From: CAVSRC01 sp963785065
GTDB taxonomy: Bacteria; Pseudomonadota; Alphaproteobacteria; Rhizobiales; Kaistiaceae
Direction of reading: 5' to 3'
NCBI GenBank assembly: GCA_963785065.1
Contig: CAWATX010000004.1
Span: 1,195,177 to 1,259,176 of the forward strand
DNA length: 64,000 bases
Shown one piece after another: positions 43,144 to 53,859 of this stretch; the stretch's first letter is position 1, and every line of letters starts with the position of its first letter. The notes below the pieces were generated by a model. That model searched no databases. It worked only from the letters and a program-made list of their open reading frames with translations, and was not told where the DNA came from. The position numbers and the translations under genes are program-made.

Positions 43144-44193
43144 CCGTCCTGACCGTCCTCCGGCGCATGAAACGAACCGCGTCTTCACGGGCGAGTTGGT
43201 TGCGCACGGTTGCGCGAATGGCGCCGGAGCCGAACGCTTGCAGATCCTCGTTGAAGTCTCCGAGGCGCGGAGACAGGACCAGCGCCTCGATGCCAGCGGC
43301 TTCGGCTCGTTCGGTGAGTGCCGCGAGCGCCATGTCGCCCGCGACGTCGGCGTCGCGGGCGATGTAGAGCCGGCGGAGCGCCGGCGGGAACTCGAGAGCA
43401 GCAAGATGGCTGGCTGAGAGCGCTGCCGCCATCGGCATGGCGGGCAGCGCACAGCGCAGCGACAGCATCGTCTCGATGCCTTCGCCGACAGCGAGGACGT
43501 CGTCTGCCGCGCCGAAGCGGACGGCATGGCCGAGGAGGCCGCCCATGGCCCGTCGCGGCGTGTCGATCGGCGCCTTGCCCAAGCCGTCCGGGGCAAGCCA
43601 GGTGCGATGCGCGCCGGTGATGGCGCCGGAAAGATCGGTGACGGCGGCGATCATCGCCGGCCAGGTCTCGAGTCGGTGCACCGTCGTCCGGGCGATAGTA
43701 GCAGCGAGGATGAAACCGCAGTGCGCCCGCATCGATGGACGGTCTTGATGCCGCGGCTGCGCAGGTAGGTCTCGACCAGGGTGCCGGCGATCGGCTTGCG
43801 CCATGGCCACAGAGCCGCCGCGCCGCTTCCGGCGAGCCCCGCGGGGACGGTGGCGGGCTGGGCGTCGGAGCCGGCGGTTCGGCACGCGGCAGGCGAGAGG
43901 AAGCGTCGCGCCTCCTCGGCGACATCGCGGAACTCCATGAGCCCGCAGCTCTCGCGGATCACGTCGAGCAGGTCGCCATACTCGGCCGAGGCGGCATCGG
44001 TCCAGTGCCCGGCGGCGCCGGGGCCGGAGTCCGGCCCGCTCAGCCGGACGAACATCGACCGGCCGGGCGTGTTGCGAACGTCGCCCACCGTCCAGTAGCG
44101 GCCCTGGCGCCGCCCTTGGAGCAGGTAATGGCGGCAGACCGCCTCGGCATCCCGGGCGAGACGCCGCGCCAGCTCGGAAGCGTCGCGGGGCAT
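43139..44193 (-). pseudogene. Toprim-domain protein, arm-2 copy, frameshifted
   Basis: Counterpart of 38837-39874 on the other strand. Start ATG 44193 (MPRDASELARRLARDAEAVC). The reading frame must be changed about three to five times to recover FLSLPRAEPPAP, PIAGTLVETYLRSRGIKTVH, ALRFHPRCYYRPDDGAP, TWPAMIAAVTDLSGAITGAH, VGEGIETMLSLRCALPAMPM and ARDADVAGDMALAAL ... LGDFNEDLQAFG. All Toprim residues are kept and I saw no internal nonsense codon other than those caused by the shifts. Inactive as read, unless the shifts are sequencing errors. Confidence 0.83.
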
Positions 44194-44502
44194 CACGCGA
44201 CCCTCCCCGACGTGCGCTGACGATTATGTTGCGTAGAAGCTGCCGAGCCCTCGCAAAACGGCCGCCCAGCGCGGGGCCGCAACATAACCCGCGGCGCAAC
44301 ATATTCGGTCCATTTGCCGGCCGCGCCTTTGCCGGTTTCGGGGCCAATGAGGCGCACGAACATTGAGCGCCCGGGCGTGTTGCGAACATCGCCGACCATC
44401 CAATAGCGGCCTTCGCGCCGGCCGTTGGAGAGATAATGGCGGCACACCGCCTCGGCATGCGCGCCGAGACGGTGTGCCAGTTCGGAGGCGTCGCGGCGTC
44501 AT
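44193..44502 (-). pseudogene. Truncated Toprim-type gene, arm-2 copy
   Basis: Counterpart of 38529-38837. ATG 44502 overlaps the helicase stop. One extra base after ATGACG shifts the frame; the correct reading RDASELAHRLGAHAEAVCRH continues into MVGDVRNTPGRSMFVRLIGP, and the same YVAP-RVMLRPRAGRPF-CEGSAASTQHN tail as in arm 1, encoded by the inverted-repeat segment. Confidence 0.75.
44224..44304. repeat. 81-bp segment bounded by inverted repeats (arm 2)
   Basis: TTATGTTGCG at 44224-44233 and the inverted CGCAACATAA at 44278-44287, followed by CGCAACATAT to about 44304. Nearly identical to 38729-38809, in the opposite orientation, and at the same place in the truncated Toprim gene. Confidence 0.7.
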
Positions 44503-47500
44503 CACGCCGCCTCCCGCTCGGCGATGCGCTCGACCGGATAACGCTCCAGCAACTTGGCCAGAATCGCAGGACCGGCGGCGTCGGTCGGGCACGAACAGGC
44601 GCAGCTTCCAGGACGATGATCTCGCCGAAGAGGCCATAGGCCTTGAGGCGGTCGCGCATGGTGTCGGTGAAGCCGGTGAGTTCGATGCGGTTGGCGCCCA
44701 TGACGCGGACGCGGCGAAGCTGCAGTCCCTCGGCGAGGTCGAGGATCGTGCGCGCCATCCATCAGAGCGGCGAAGGCGTCGTCCGGCGCGAGGTTCGCGC
44801 GCGCCGGTCTCGGAGCGCGGTCGCCGCCCAGGCGGGCGAGACCCGGCGGCCGATGATGCGCTCGCCGTCGTCGGTCTGCAGCCGGTAGACCCGCGTCGAC
44901 TCGTTCGGCAGCCGCTTCCAGATCGGCAGCAGCAGGCCGGCGACGATGTGGAAGGTGCTGTCGGTGAACTCCGGCACCGTCGGCGACCTCCGCCGTCCCA
45001 GGCCGCGGTGAAGGCGTCGCGGTCGGCCTCCCGCCAATGGCGTCGTCGGCCATCATCGCAACCGGCACGTCGGTCGCTCCATCGGCCGGATCAGGCGCAC
45101 GCGGCGTTCGACCTCGCCGTCATCGTGCATCAGGCTCGGCGCTGGCACCTGCACGGCGGCGCGGCCCGAGCGCTCGTTGATCAGCAGACGGGCGCGCGGA
45201 TCGGCGCAGATCGGCTCAGCGCATCGTCGAGCGTGAGCGGCCGGTTGCGCTCGCGCTGCGTGATGGTCAGCAGCCGCGTCTCCGCGCCGGTGCCGGGATG
45301 GGTGTAGATGGTCTGCCGATCGGTGACGACGAAGCTCTCGGCCGTCAGCGTCTCCAGCCCGACATCGTAGGTGCCGGCTGGCGATGGCGCCCTCGATGCG
45401 GGCCGTCGAGCAAGCTGCTCGAAGGCCGCGAAGAGGATGTTCTGCAGGTCGATGGTCAGCGCCAGCAGGCGGTTGAGGAAGGTGGTGATCGGCGGCAGCT
45501 CGTCCTTGATGCCGTTCGCTGTCGGTGAGCTTGAGGCCGGTCGCCTCCTCGAACGCGCTGCAGCGAGCAGCCTTCGACCTTGCCGGCGACGAGCAGCAGA
45601 TAGAGCTGGCGCAGCGCGTCGCGCGCATAGGGGCTTTCGAGATTGTCCTCGGCGCGGAACAGGCCCTGGCCGCCGGTCTGGCGCTGGCCGCGCGTGATGG
45701 CGCCGAGCGTGTCGAGCCGGCGGGCGATGGTGGAGAGGAAGCGCTTCTCGGCCTTCACGTCGGTCGCGACCGGCCGGAACAGCGGCGGCTGCGCCTGGTT
45801 GGTGCGGTTGGTGCGGCCGAGGCCCTGGATGGCGGCATCGGCCTTCCAGCCCGGCTCGAGCAGATAGTGGACGCGCAGCCGCTGGTTCCTGCGCCGAGAG
45901 TCGGCGTGATAGGAGCGCCCGGTGCCGCCGGCGTCGGAGAAGACGAGGATGCGCTTCTCGTCGTCCATGAAGGCCTGCGTCTCGGCGAGATTGGCGGAGC
46001 CGGCGCGGTTCTCGACGGCGAGGCGATCGACGCCGTCGATCCGGCTTGCGGACGATCCGGCGCGAGCGGCCGGTCACCTCGGCCACCAGCTCGGTGCCGA
46101 AGCGCTGGACGATCTGGTCGAGCGCGCCCTGCACCGGCGGCAGCGACGCGAGCTTCTCGATCAGCCGGTCGCGGCGGGCGACGGCCTCGCGGCACTGCGA
46201 CGGGCTGGCCGTCGCGATAGACCGGCCGCGAGGACAGATTGCCCTCGCTCGTCGGTGAAGGGCTCGTAGAGCTGGGTCGGGAAGGAATGCGCGAGATAGT
46301 CGAGCACATATTCGCGCGGCGTGATGTCGACCTGAGACATCGCCCCATTCCTCGGTCGGGATTTCGGCAAGGCGGCGTTCCATCAGCGCCTCGCCGGTCG
46401 AGACGATCTGGATGACGGCGGCATGGCCGGCCGTCGAGATCGCGCTCGATCGAGCGCGATCAGCGACGGGGTCTTCATCGCCGTGATGAGGTGATTGAAG
46501 AAGCGCTGCTTGGCGCTCTCGAAGGCCGAGCGCGCGGCGGACTTGGCCTGCGCGTTCAGCGTGCCCGTCGTCGCCGGTGATGTTGGCGGCCTCCAGCGCG
46601 GCGTCGAGATTGTTGTGGATGATCTGGAAGGCGCCGGCATAGGCGTCGTAGATGCGGATCTGCTCGGCGGTGAGCGCGTGCTCGAGCAGCTCGTATTCGA
46701 CGCCGTCATAGGAGAGCGAGCGGGCCGCATAGAGGCCGAGCGCCTTCAGGTCGCGCGCCAGCACCTCCATCGCCGCGACGCCGCCGGCCTCGATCGCCTC
46801 GACGAACTCGGCGCGCGTGGCGAAGGGGAAGTCCGTCGCCGCCCCAGAGGCCGAGGCGCTGGGCATAGGCGAGATTGTGCACCGTGGTGGCGCCGGTCGC
46901 CGAGACATAGACGACGCGCGCGTTCGGGCAGCGCGTGCTGCAGGCGCAGCCCGGCGCGGCCCTGCTGCGAGGCGGCCTGGTCGCCGCGTTCGCCCTTGCT
47001 CGCCGGCGGCGTTCTGCATGGCATGGCTTTCGTCGAAGATGATCACGCCGTCGAAGTCGGCAGCCCAGCCAGTCGACGATCTGCTGGACGCGCGAAACCT
47101 TGCTCGTCGCGCTCGTCGGAGCGCAGCGTGGCATAGGTGGTGAAGAGGATGCCTTCGGTCGAGCCGGATCGGCGTGCCCTGCCGGAAGCGCGAGAGCGGC
47201 GTGATCGAGCAGCCGCTCCTGCCGAGCGCCGACCAGTCGCGCTGCGCGTCCTCGATCAGCTTGTCGGATTTGGAGACCCAGACCGCGCGGCGGCGGCCCT
47301 TGCAGCCAGTTGTCGAGCAGGATGCCGGCGACCTGGCGGCCCTTGCCGGCGCCGGTGCCGTCGCCGAGAAACCAGCCGCGGCGGAAGCGCACGGCGTTCG
47401 TCGGCGTCGTCGGGCGCGGCGGAGACGACATCGAAGGTCTCGTCGACGGTCCACGATCCGGCGAGATGGCCGCATGGGCCTCGCCGGCATAGATGACGCT

Positions 47501-48888
47501 TTCGAGCTGGGCGTCGGACAGCAGGCCGTCGCGCAACGACGTTCGGCGGCAGATGCGGCCGGTAGCTGGGCTTGGGCGGCGCGACCGAGGCCATGGCCGC
47601 CGATTGCACCAGCTTGGTCGGATGCGGCCTGAGCGCCGGGAATACGGATCGACTGCAAGCGCGTATCCTTCATAGAGCGCCTCGGTGATGCGGCCGCCCT
47701 CGCGCCGGCGTCCAGTCGACGGTCTCATAGGCGAGCTCGACCGCCTCCGGATCGGGCGACGGGGCCGGCGACGGAGCGCAACGGCGCGGCGCGGATCGCG
47801 CTGCGGCCGGTCCGCGGCGGCTGGACGCGCGCGATGGCCGGCGTCGACGACGGCGTGCGCGAGCGGCAGCCGCGGCGGAACCTGCTCCGCGATCCAGCCG
47901 AGCAGCGTGGCGGCATCGGGCGCGATGCCGGGCGATGCCGGAAAACCGCCGGATCGTCGGCCGGCAGCGGTCGATGACGGTCAGCCGCGTGTCGATGGTG
48001 GTGCCGTGCTTGGCATAGACCGCGCCGTCGATGGCGGCGGTGAACACGATGCGGCCGCGCTCCTGCAGGCGGACGAAGGCGTCGCGCCAGGCCGGAGTGT
48101 CGGGCGCGAAGTTGGCGCCGGTGATGGCGACGAGCCGGCCGCCGTCGGCGAGCCGCGCCAGCGCCGAGGCGATGTGGCGAAGCGCGGCGTCGGCCATGCG
48201 GCCATCGACATTGGCCATCGCCGAGAAAGGCGGGTTCATCAGCACGACGGTCGGGCGACGCCGGCGTCGAGATGATCGTCGATCTGCGCGGCGTCGAAGC
48301 GGGTGACGGCGATGCCGGGAACAGCGCGCGAGCAGCTCGGCGCGGGTCTCGGCGAGTTCGTTGAGGACGAGCGCGCCGCCGGCGAGTCTCGGCGAGGATG
48401 GCGAGCAGGCCGGTGCCGGCCGAAGGCTCCAGCACGAGGTCGGCGGGCGTGATCGCGGCCGCGGTCGCTGGCGGCGAAGCCGAGCGCGATCGGCGTCGAG
48501 AATTGCTGAAGCGCCTGGCTCTCCTCCGAGCGGCGCGTATGGGTGGGCAGAAGGCCGGCGATCTTGGCCAGCATCGGCAGCGAAGGCGGCCGGAGACGCC
48601 GGCTCGCGCGCGCATGCGCCGGGCCGAATTTGCGCAGGAACAGGACTGTCGCCGCCTCGCAGGCCTCGTAGGCGGTCTTCCAGTCCCAGGCGCCGTCGGC
48701 ATCGGAGGCGCCGAAGGCCGCGTCCATCGCGGCGCGCAGGAGCGTCGGCATCGACGCGCTGGCCGCGTTCGAGATGGGGGAGGAGGAGCTGCGCGGCCGC
48801 GGCGAGGCAGCGCGTCGGCGATCGGGCGCGACGGGCGAGCGGGATCGGCGCGGCCGCAGGAGCGGCCACGGCGAGGAAGATGTGTCAT
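44502..48888 (-). pseudogene. Methylase/SF2 helicase, arm-2 copy, many frameshifts
   Basis: Homologue of 34147-38529, roughly 80% identical by eye. ATG 48888 lies behind the arm-2 leader. All landmarks can be found, spread over several frames: LEPSAGTGLLAILAE, LMNPPFSAMANVDGRMADAA, LGDGTGAGKGRQVAGIL, IIFDESHAMQNAAG, YVSATGATTVHNLAYAQRLG, QGLGRTNRTNQAQPPLFRP and AILAKLLERYPVERIAEREA at the end. There are well over ten shifts, on average one every few hundred bases. Those I resolved are single-base gains (for example GCGCTCG for GCGTCG near 46445). Protein similarity stays high between shifts. Confidence 0.87.
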
Positions 48889-48912
48889 GGGGGGAACCTC
48901 GGGAGAGCGGGA

Positions 48913-48961
48913 ACGGGCGAGCCGGCGGCGCTCTCTCTCGACCGCACCGGCTCAAACCCGT
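48913..48961 (-). promoter_or_regulatory. Nested hairpin leader of the helicase gene (arm 2)
   Basis: On the minus strand: GACGGG, then GAGCCGG with CCGGCTC as inner stem, and CCCGT closing the outer stem; the loop again contains GAGAGAGAG. ATG 48888 follows. Inner stem identical to arm 1, loop and flanks changed. Confidence 0.62.
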
Positions 48962-48980
48962 CCCGGCCGAACTCTCCCTC

Positions 48981-49190
48981 TCACGGCTCGGGCGGCAGAT
49001 AGGCCTCGTGGGACTGCCCTCGGCGAGGTGGCCGAACGCGAAGAGCCTCCCGGCCGTCTCGACCGACGGCGCAGACGGCGTAGCGCGGTGCGCCCGTCGC
49101 GGCGTCGGTCATCCGTGAAGCGCGATTGCCGTCGGCGGCCGCGCGCAGCAGGGTCTGGAAATTGGCGCGGGCGTGATCGGGCATGCTCAT
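48981..49190 (-). CDS. DUF6117-like small protein (arm 2)
   Basis: 69 codons from ATG 49190: MSMPDHARANFQTLLRAAAD - GNRASRMTDAATGAPRYAVC, AVGRDG, then a stretch that reads better one frame away (LFAFGHLAEG) before the end SHEAYLPPEP. Two nearby compensating shifts are likely. Complete version of the remnant in arm 1 (33895-34023). It overlaps the preceding gene (ATGA). Function unknown; family name from memory. Confidence 0.6.
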   Translation of the reverse strand: MSMPDHARANFQTLLRAAADGNRASRMTDAATGAPRYAVCAVGRDGREALRVRPPRRGQSHEAYLPPEP

Positions 49191-49602
49191 GGCCGGCCTC
49201 CCTTGATCGTGTCGTCGAGCCATCCGGCATGTCGATCCAGCGATCGTGTCGCGGCGTGCCGAGGTCGAGCACATGGGCGCCGCCGCCGAAGGCGTTGACG
49301 CGTGGCCGCGAGCAGGTGTTCGCCCACTGAAACCCCCAGCGGCCGGTGAGCGCCGAAGGCGCTCGGCGCAGCGCCGGACGAAGTCGATGACGCGTTGCGG
49401 ATCGCCGGTGCCGTCGTCGCGCATCCACAGGTCGTGCCGCCGTGCTCCGGCTCGATCGACAGGAGAAAGCCGTCCGGCGGGCGTCGATCCTCGACGCGCC
49501 TTCCTCGCATGAAGCGCATTGTAGAGATCGAGCGCGCGCGCGGCATTGTCGGGCGTGCCGACGATCGAGCAGGCATGAGAAATGGGTGAAATAGTCGGCC
49601 AT
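49187..49602 (-). pseudogene. Conserved hypothetical (MADYFTHFSC family), frameshifted
   Basis: ATG 49602 with AGGAGG upstream. The pieces, in different frames, read MADYFTHFSCLLD, VGTPDNAARALDLYNA, GFLLSIEPEHGGT, MRDDGTGDPQRVIDFVRRCA, FQWANTCSRPRVNAFGGGAH - VLDLGT, and WLDDTIKGGRP at the end. Three or four single-base shifts. No counterpart in arm 1, where a deletion removed this position. Function unknown. Confidence 0.6.
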
Positions 49603-49619
49603 GCTGGCCTCCTGAAACG

Positions 49620-49647
49620 AAAAAGCCCGGCGCCTGCAGGCCGGGCT
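49620..49647 (-). terminator. Rho-independent terminator between arm-2 parB and the next gene
   Basis: On the minus strand AGCCCGG and CCGGGCT form the stem with CTGCAGGCG between, followed by TTTTT. It is the clearest intrinsic terminator in the window and would end the ardC-DUF2958-parB transcript. Confidence 0.75.
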
Positions 49648-49706
49648 GTGGATCGGGTTGATGGAAAGGAGTGAGCGGGACGGCCGAAGCCGCCCCGCTG
49701 CCTGGA

Positions 49707-51855
49707 TCATTCGGCGGCGATGCGGCTGGGCTCGTCGGCTTCGTCTTCGCCGGAGCCTCTCCTCGTCGTCGGCGAGGAAGCGGGCAGCGCCTCGCCGTCG
49801 TCGCCGTCGCCATCGGCTCGGCTGCCGTCAGCGCCATCGCCCGGCAAGCCGCAGCGGCTCGGGCAGCCAGCCCGTGTCGGCCAGCAGCCGTTCGGCCTCC
49901 TTGGCCATGTCGCTCCTTTTTCAGATGGTCGATGAGCTGGGCGGCTCGCTCGCCCTTCGCCTCGCGCACGGCTTCGAGAATGCGGGGCTTGGTCACGCGG
50001 CCGAGATAGTTGTCGACGGTCGGCCGCCAGCCGGCTTCGACCATGTCGAGACCGACGGCGCGCGCCAGGCGGTCGGCCTGGCGAGACGCGCTGCGACGCC
50101 ATGCGCGAGACGCCGGCCGCCATAGCGGTCGGCCTTCTCGTAGAGCGCGTTGACGCCGAAGCGAGACGCAATGCGCGAAGCAGCGCCAGGCGGCTGGCGT
50201 CGTCGAGCGCGGCGAGCCAGTCCCACAGCGCGGCCTCGTCCTTCGGCAATCGCTCCTCCCACGCCTCATGCCGCTCGTCGACCGCCTTGGCCGAGGCGCT
50301 GTCCTTCAGGCCCTGCGGCCTGGACCGGGAAGAGACGCTGCCGGACCGAGGCCTCCAGGCAGCCTGCCGCGATGCGACGTGCGTGGAAGGTGTCGAGACA
50401 CGAGCTTGTGCAGCAGCGCCGTCATGGCGACGTGCGGATTGTTCGGCCAGGGCGTCGCGCAGCGCCAGCGTGCGATGCGCAGTCAGCTCGGTGACCAGCC
50501 GGTCGGGCAGCGGCTTGACCGCATCGTCTTCCTCGTCCTCGCCGGCTCGGCGGCTCGCCGCCGACGGTGATGACGGCGCGCTGGATGACGGCGCGTCGGC
50601 ATCGGCTGCCGCGGTCTCGCCGCACGGTCGTCATCGCCGTCCTGCTCCGGCTCGACGACGGGCGCCTCGTCCTCGGGCCGGACATAGCCGCGATCGACCG
50701 ACAGCGCGCCGTCGGCGTCGATGCTGACGAAGACGCCGGCGCGGGCGATCTCGGCCGGATCGTAAGCGACCGGCCGATCCTCGAAGGCGTCGAGCGCCGT
50801 CTCGATCTCGCCGAGCCGCTCGTCGACCTCGTCGGGCAATTCGTCGGCCTCCGGCATATTCGGCTTCGAGCTGGTCGTACTCGGCCTGAGCGCGTCGCGC
50901 GTCGCTGCTCCTCGTCGGTCAGATCGACCGGCGTCGCCGCGAAGCTGCGCGCAGGCCGTGGGTGTGGCCATAGGGGAAGTCGGCCGCGACCTCGATCCAC
51001 TTCCAGCCTTCGGCGCGCGATGGTCTCCGCCTCGGCCTTCAGCTTCTCGGCGACCAGCCGGTCGAGCAGCGCCGACGTCCTGCGAGCCAGCCGCCATCGT
51101 CGTCCTGGAACAGGTCGCGCAGCACGACGCCGCCGGCCGCCTCATAGGCGTCGATGCCGACGAACTGCGCGCGCTTGTCGGAGGCGCGCACCGTGTTCTC
51201 CGTCAGCATGCGGCGGATCTGATAGGGCTCCTTCGACCAGGCATGCTCGAATCGCGTCCCAGACCTGCTCCTGGCGCGCGTGGTCGGCCGTGACGGTGAA
51301 GGCCATGAGCTGCTCGAGCGTCATGCCGTCCTCGGCATAGACGTCGAGCAGCGTCGGCGAGACGGACGCGAGCCGCAGCCGCTGCTTGACGACGTTGACC
51401 GACGACGAAGAAGGCGCGCGGCGATCTCCTCCTCGGTCAGGCCCTTCTCGCGCAAGCGCCTGGAAGGCGCGGAACTGGTCGAGCGGATGCAGCGGCGCGC
51501 GCTGGACGTTCTCGGCGAGCGAGTCCTCCTCGGCGAGATGCCGTCCGGTCGCGGACGATGCAGGGGACCGGCGCGGTCTTGGCGAGGCGCTTCTGCTTCA
51601 CCAGCAGCTCGAGCGCCCGGTAGCGGCGGCCGCCGGCGGGGATCTCGAACATGCCGGTCTCGTCGCCGTCGGCGTCGAGCGACCGGCCGGACATTGAGGC
51701 TCTGCAGCAGCGTGCGCCGGGCGATGTCCTCGGCGAGCTCCTCGATCGAGACGCCGGCCTTGACGCGCCGGACGTTGGACTGGCTGAGCACCAGCTTGTT
51801 GAAGGGGATGTCGCGCGAGGCGCTGAGGGTGATCTTCTGAACTGGCGGTTGCCAT
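49707..51855 (-). pseudogene. ParB-like protein, arm-2 copy, many frameshifts
   Basis: Counterpart of 31459-33612. ATG 51855 behind its leader; the first shift comes within ten codons. Recoverable parts: KITLSASRDIPFNKLVLSQS - NVRRVKAGVSIEELAEDIAR, MFEIPAGGRRYRALELLVKQ (box I), MTLEQLMAFTVTADHARQEQ - VWDAI, AEADELPDEVDERLGEIETA - LDAFEDRPVAYDPAEIARAG, and the acidic end ADEPSRIAAE. Box I is intact. The gene is not readable as it stands. Confidence 0.85.
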
Positions 51856-51870
51856 GGTGAGTTACTCCGC

Positions 51871-51911
51871 GACGGGCGGCCGAGAGCCTCTCTCTCGGCC
51901 TCCAACCCGTC
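51871..51911 (-). promoter_or_regulatory. Nested hairpin leader of the parB-like gene (arm 2)
   Basis: On the minus strand GACGGG ... CCCGTC with inner GGCCGAGAG/CTCTCGGCC and loop AGAGG; GCGGAG and ATG 51855 follow. Compared with arm 1 the inner stem has gained one G-C pair, changed on both sides. The rest of 51912-52032 shows only a GTGAGAG word shared with other leaders. Confidence 0.65.
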
Positions 51912-52032
51912 ACGAAAAGCGGCGCAGCCCTCTCACTCTCCTGTGCGGGTTAGAGCGCCGCGCCGATGTGGGGAGAAACGTCATCGTCTGTTCCGCAGAG
52001 ACACTGCGGCGGCCTTGAGCAATCGCTCGCTC

Positions 52033-52359
52033 TCAACGAATGCTGCCCGCTTGCCGGGCCGCTTCGGCATAGACCGACAGCGGAAAAAGGTCTTCGAAAA
52101 GGATGTCCCGCTCGATCCCGAGACCGAAGAGAAGAGAGATCGACGTGAACTCGGCGAGGCTGAAGGCGCCTAGCTCCGGACAGCCAAAGCCGAGATCGGC
52201 GAGACCAAACAGCGTATCGCCGTCCGGCTCCATCTCGGTGATGAGCCAGGTGCCGGCGCCGACGGGATTGAAGAACTTCACCACCGGCACATGATCGACA
52301 TCACGCTGCCGCCCATTGGCGAGCAGCCGATCGTGCAGCTCGTCGGTCAGGAGCATCAT
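52033..52359 (-). CDS. DUF2958 domain-containing protein (arm 2)
   Basis: 108 residues from ATG 52359 (MMLLTDELHDRLLANGRQRD). VDHVPVVKFFNPVGAGTWLI - TEMEPDGDTLFGLADLGFGC and PELGAFSL define the family. It is one of the few intact genes in arm 2. It overlaps the ardC stop, as in arm 1. Confidence 0.85.
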   Translation of the reverse strand: MMLLTDELHDRLLANGRQRDVDHVPVVKFFNPVGAGTWLITEMEPDGDTLFGLADLGFGCPELGAFSLAEFTSISLLFGLGIERDILFEDLFPLSVYAEAARQAGSIR

Positions 52360-53322
52360 GCCACCCTCCTGTCGCAAACGGGCTTGACCGTGATCGTCTG
52401 ATCGGCATCGTCCGGCGCGTGAGCCAGGAGCCAGTCGGCGGCCTTGCTCGCCTGGCTGGCGGCGCGGACGATGGCGCGATTGTCCTCGCGCAGGACTTCC
52501 AGCCAGGAGCCGATGTAGTCGGCGTGCCGGACCGTCGGTATGATGCCGAGCGAAGCGCAGCAGAAGGCCGCGTTGATCTCGGCAATCAATTCCTCGAAGG
52601 CGTATTTCTTCGACCCGAATGAGCCAGAAAGATCACGGTTGAGCCGGTGTGGGATGCGCCGCTGGCGTGGCCGAGCTCGTGCAGAGCCGTGCGGTGCCAG
52701 TTGATCGGCTCGAAATAGGCCTGCGGCGGCGGCACCTGCACATAGTCATGCGCCGGCGCGTAGAAGGCGCGATCGCCGCCGATGCGGAAGTCGATGCCGG
52801 TCGCCTTGATCAGCGCCTCGACGCGCGGCTCGATCAGGCTCTCGGGTACCGGCGGCGCGGCCGTCGCGACGATCCGCGGGCAGGTTCTCGCACTGGTCGG
52901 TGTTGAAGACGGTGAAGCGCTTGAGGAACGGGATCACCTGCGCGTCCTCGCCGGTCTCGCGCTGCGCGGCGCTTCTCGTCTTCCGGTACGAAGCGGTCGG
53001 CATAGACGACGGTCGTGCCGTGCTCGCCCTTGCGGACATGGCCGCCGAGCGACAGCGCCTGGCGAAAGGTCAGCCAGCTCTGGCCGGAAAAGCCGTGCTC
53101 GATCACGGCGCCCCAGAGGATCAGCACGTTAATGCCGGAATAGGTCCGGCCGGTCGAGGCGTTCTTCGGGATGGCGAGCGGCGCCTTCGCCGCCGCCGTT
53201 CCCCAGGGCTGGACCCAGGGCACGCGGCCGGCCTCCAGCTCGGCGATGATCTTGTCGGTGATCTCGTAATAGAGATTGGTCCGGTCGCGCCTGGCGCCGG
53301 CGTTGCGGTCGTGTCTGGACAT
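52356..53322 (-). pseudogene. ardC: ArdC-family antirestriction protein, arm-2 copy, frameshifted
   Basis: ATG 53322 (MSRHDRNAGARRDRTNLYYE) directly behind its leader. The first half is in one frame (IIAELEAGRVPWVQPWGTAA, GRTYSGINVLILW, SWLTFRQALSLGGHVRKGEH). A shift near VPEDEK leads to IPFLKRFTVFNTDQCENLPA in another frame, and further shifts precede the C-terminal part ending LLAHAPDDADQTITVKPVC. About 80% like arm 1. Confidence 0.86.
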
Positions 53323-53335
53323 CGCGGTTCTCCGC

Positions 53336-53376
53336 GACGGGCGCCGAGAGGCCTTTCTCTCGACCTCCAACCCGTC
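53336..53376 (-). promoter_or_regulatory. Nested hairpin leader of ardC (arm 2)
   Basis: On the minus strand GACGGG ... CCCGTC, inner CGAGAG/CTCTCG. Position and outer stem equal the arm-1 ardC leader, while the inner stem differs on both strands. The conserved GAGTGAGAGTGCGGAC box lies upstream in both. Confidence 0.65.
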
Positions 53377-53859
53377 ACGGCAAACCCGGTCCGCACTCTC
53401 ACTCTGGGGGCGTTGCGGGGGTCTCCCCGCAGAAGGGGGTGCGTCGGCAACGAGAGTGCCGACCAGGGGGAAGGCCTTCCCCCGCCAAGGCGGAACTCAA
53501 AACAGCTTCGCCGTTCCGAGGAGTTTGCACATCAGGCTGGCTATCCGTTACCGAGAGGACGGTGGCGGAACACAGCCTGATTGTGGCGAGCGCGAAATGT
53601 AGTGGCAGAGGAGCTCGAACCGGCAAACAATCAATCGCCGGTGGTCTTACCCTGTGGTGCGTTGATGAACATAGCCGTAGGCTGTTGGCGTTCCTCCAGG
53701 GGCCGCACGTCTTCACATCTCCTCCTCTTTCCTTCGGCGTCTCGACATCATGGCGGAGCGGCGGGCGCGTCGGATCGGCCTTTCGGGAATCGGCGATACG
53801 GCGTGGCAGCGAAGTGGATGAACTGGAACGCACCCGACAGCGTGGCTGTCGTACGGCAA
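53377..53859. other. Junction region right of the mirrored module
   Basis: About 480 bases. 53,377-53,480 is the upstream part of the ardC leader, including a palindromic GGGGGAAGGCCTTCCCCC. 53,480-53,859 shows no recognisable gene. Confidence 0.45.
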
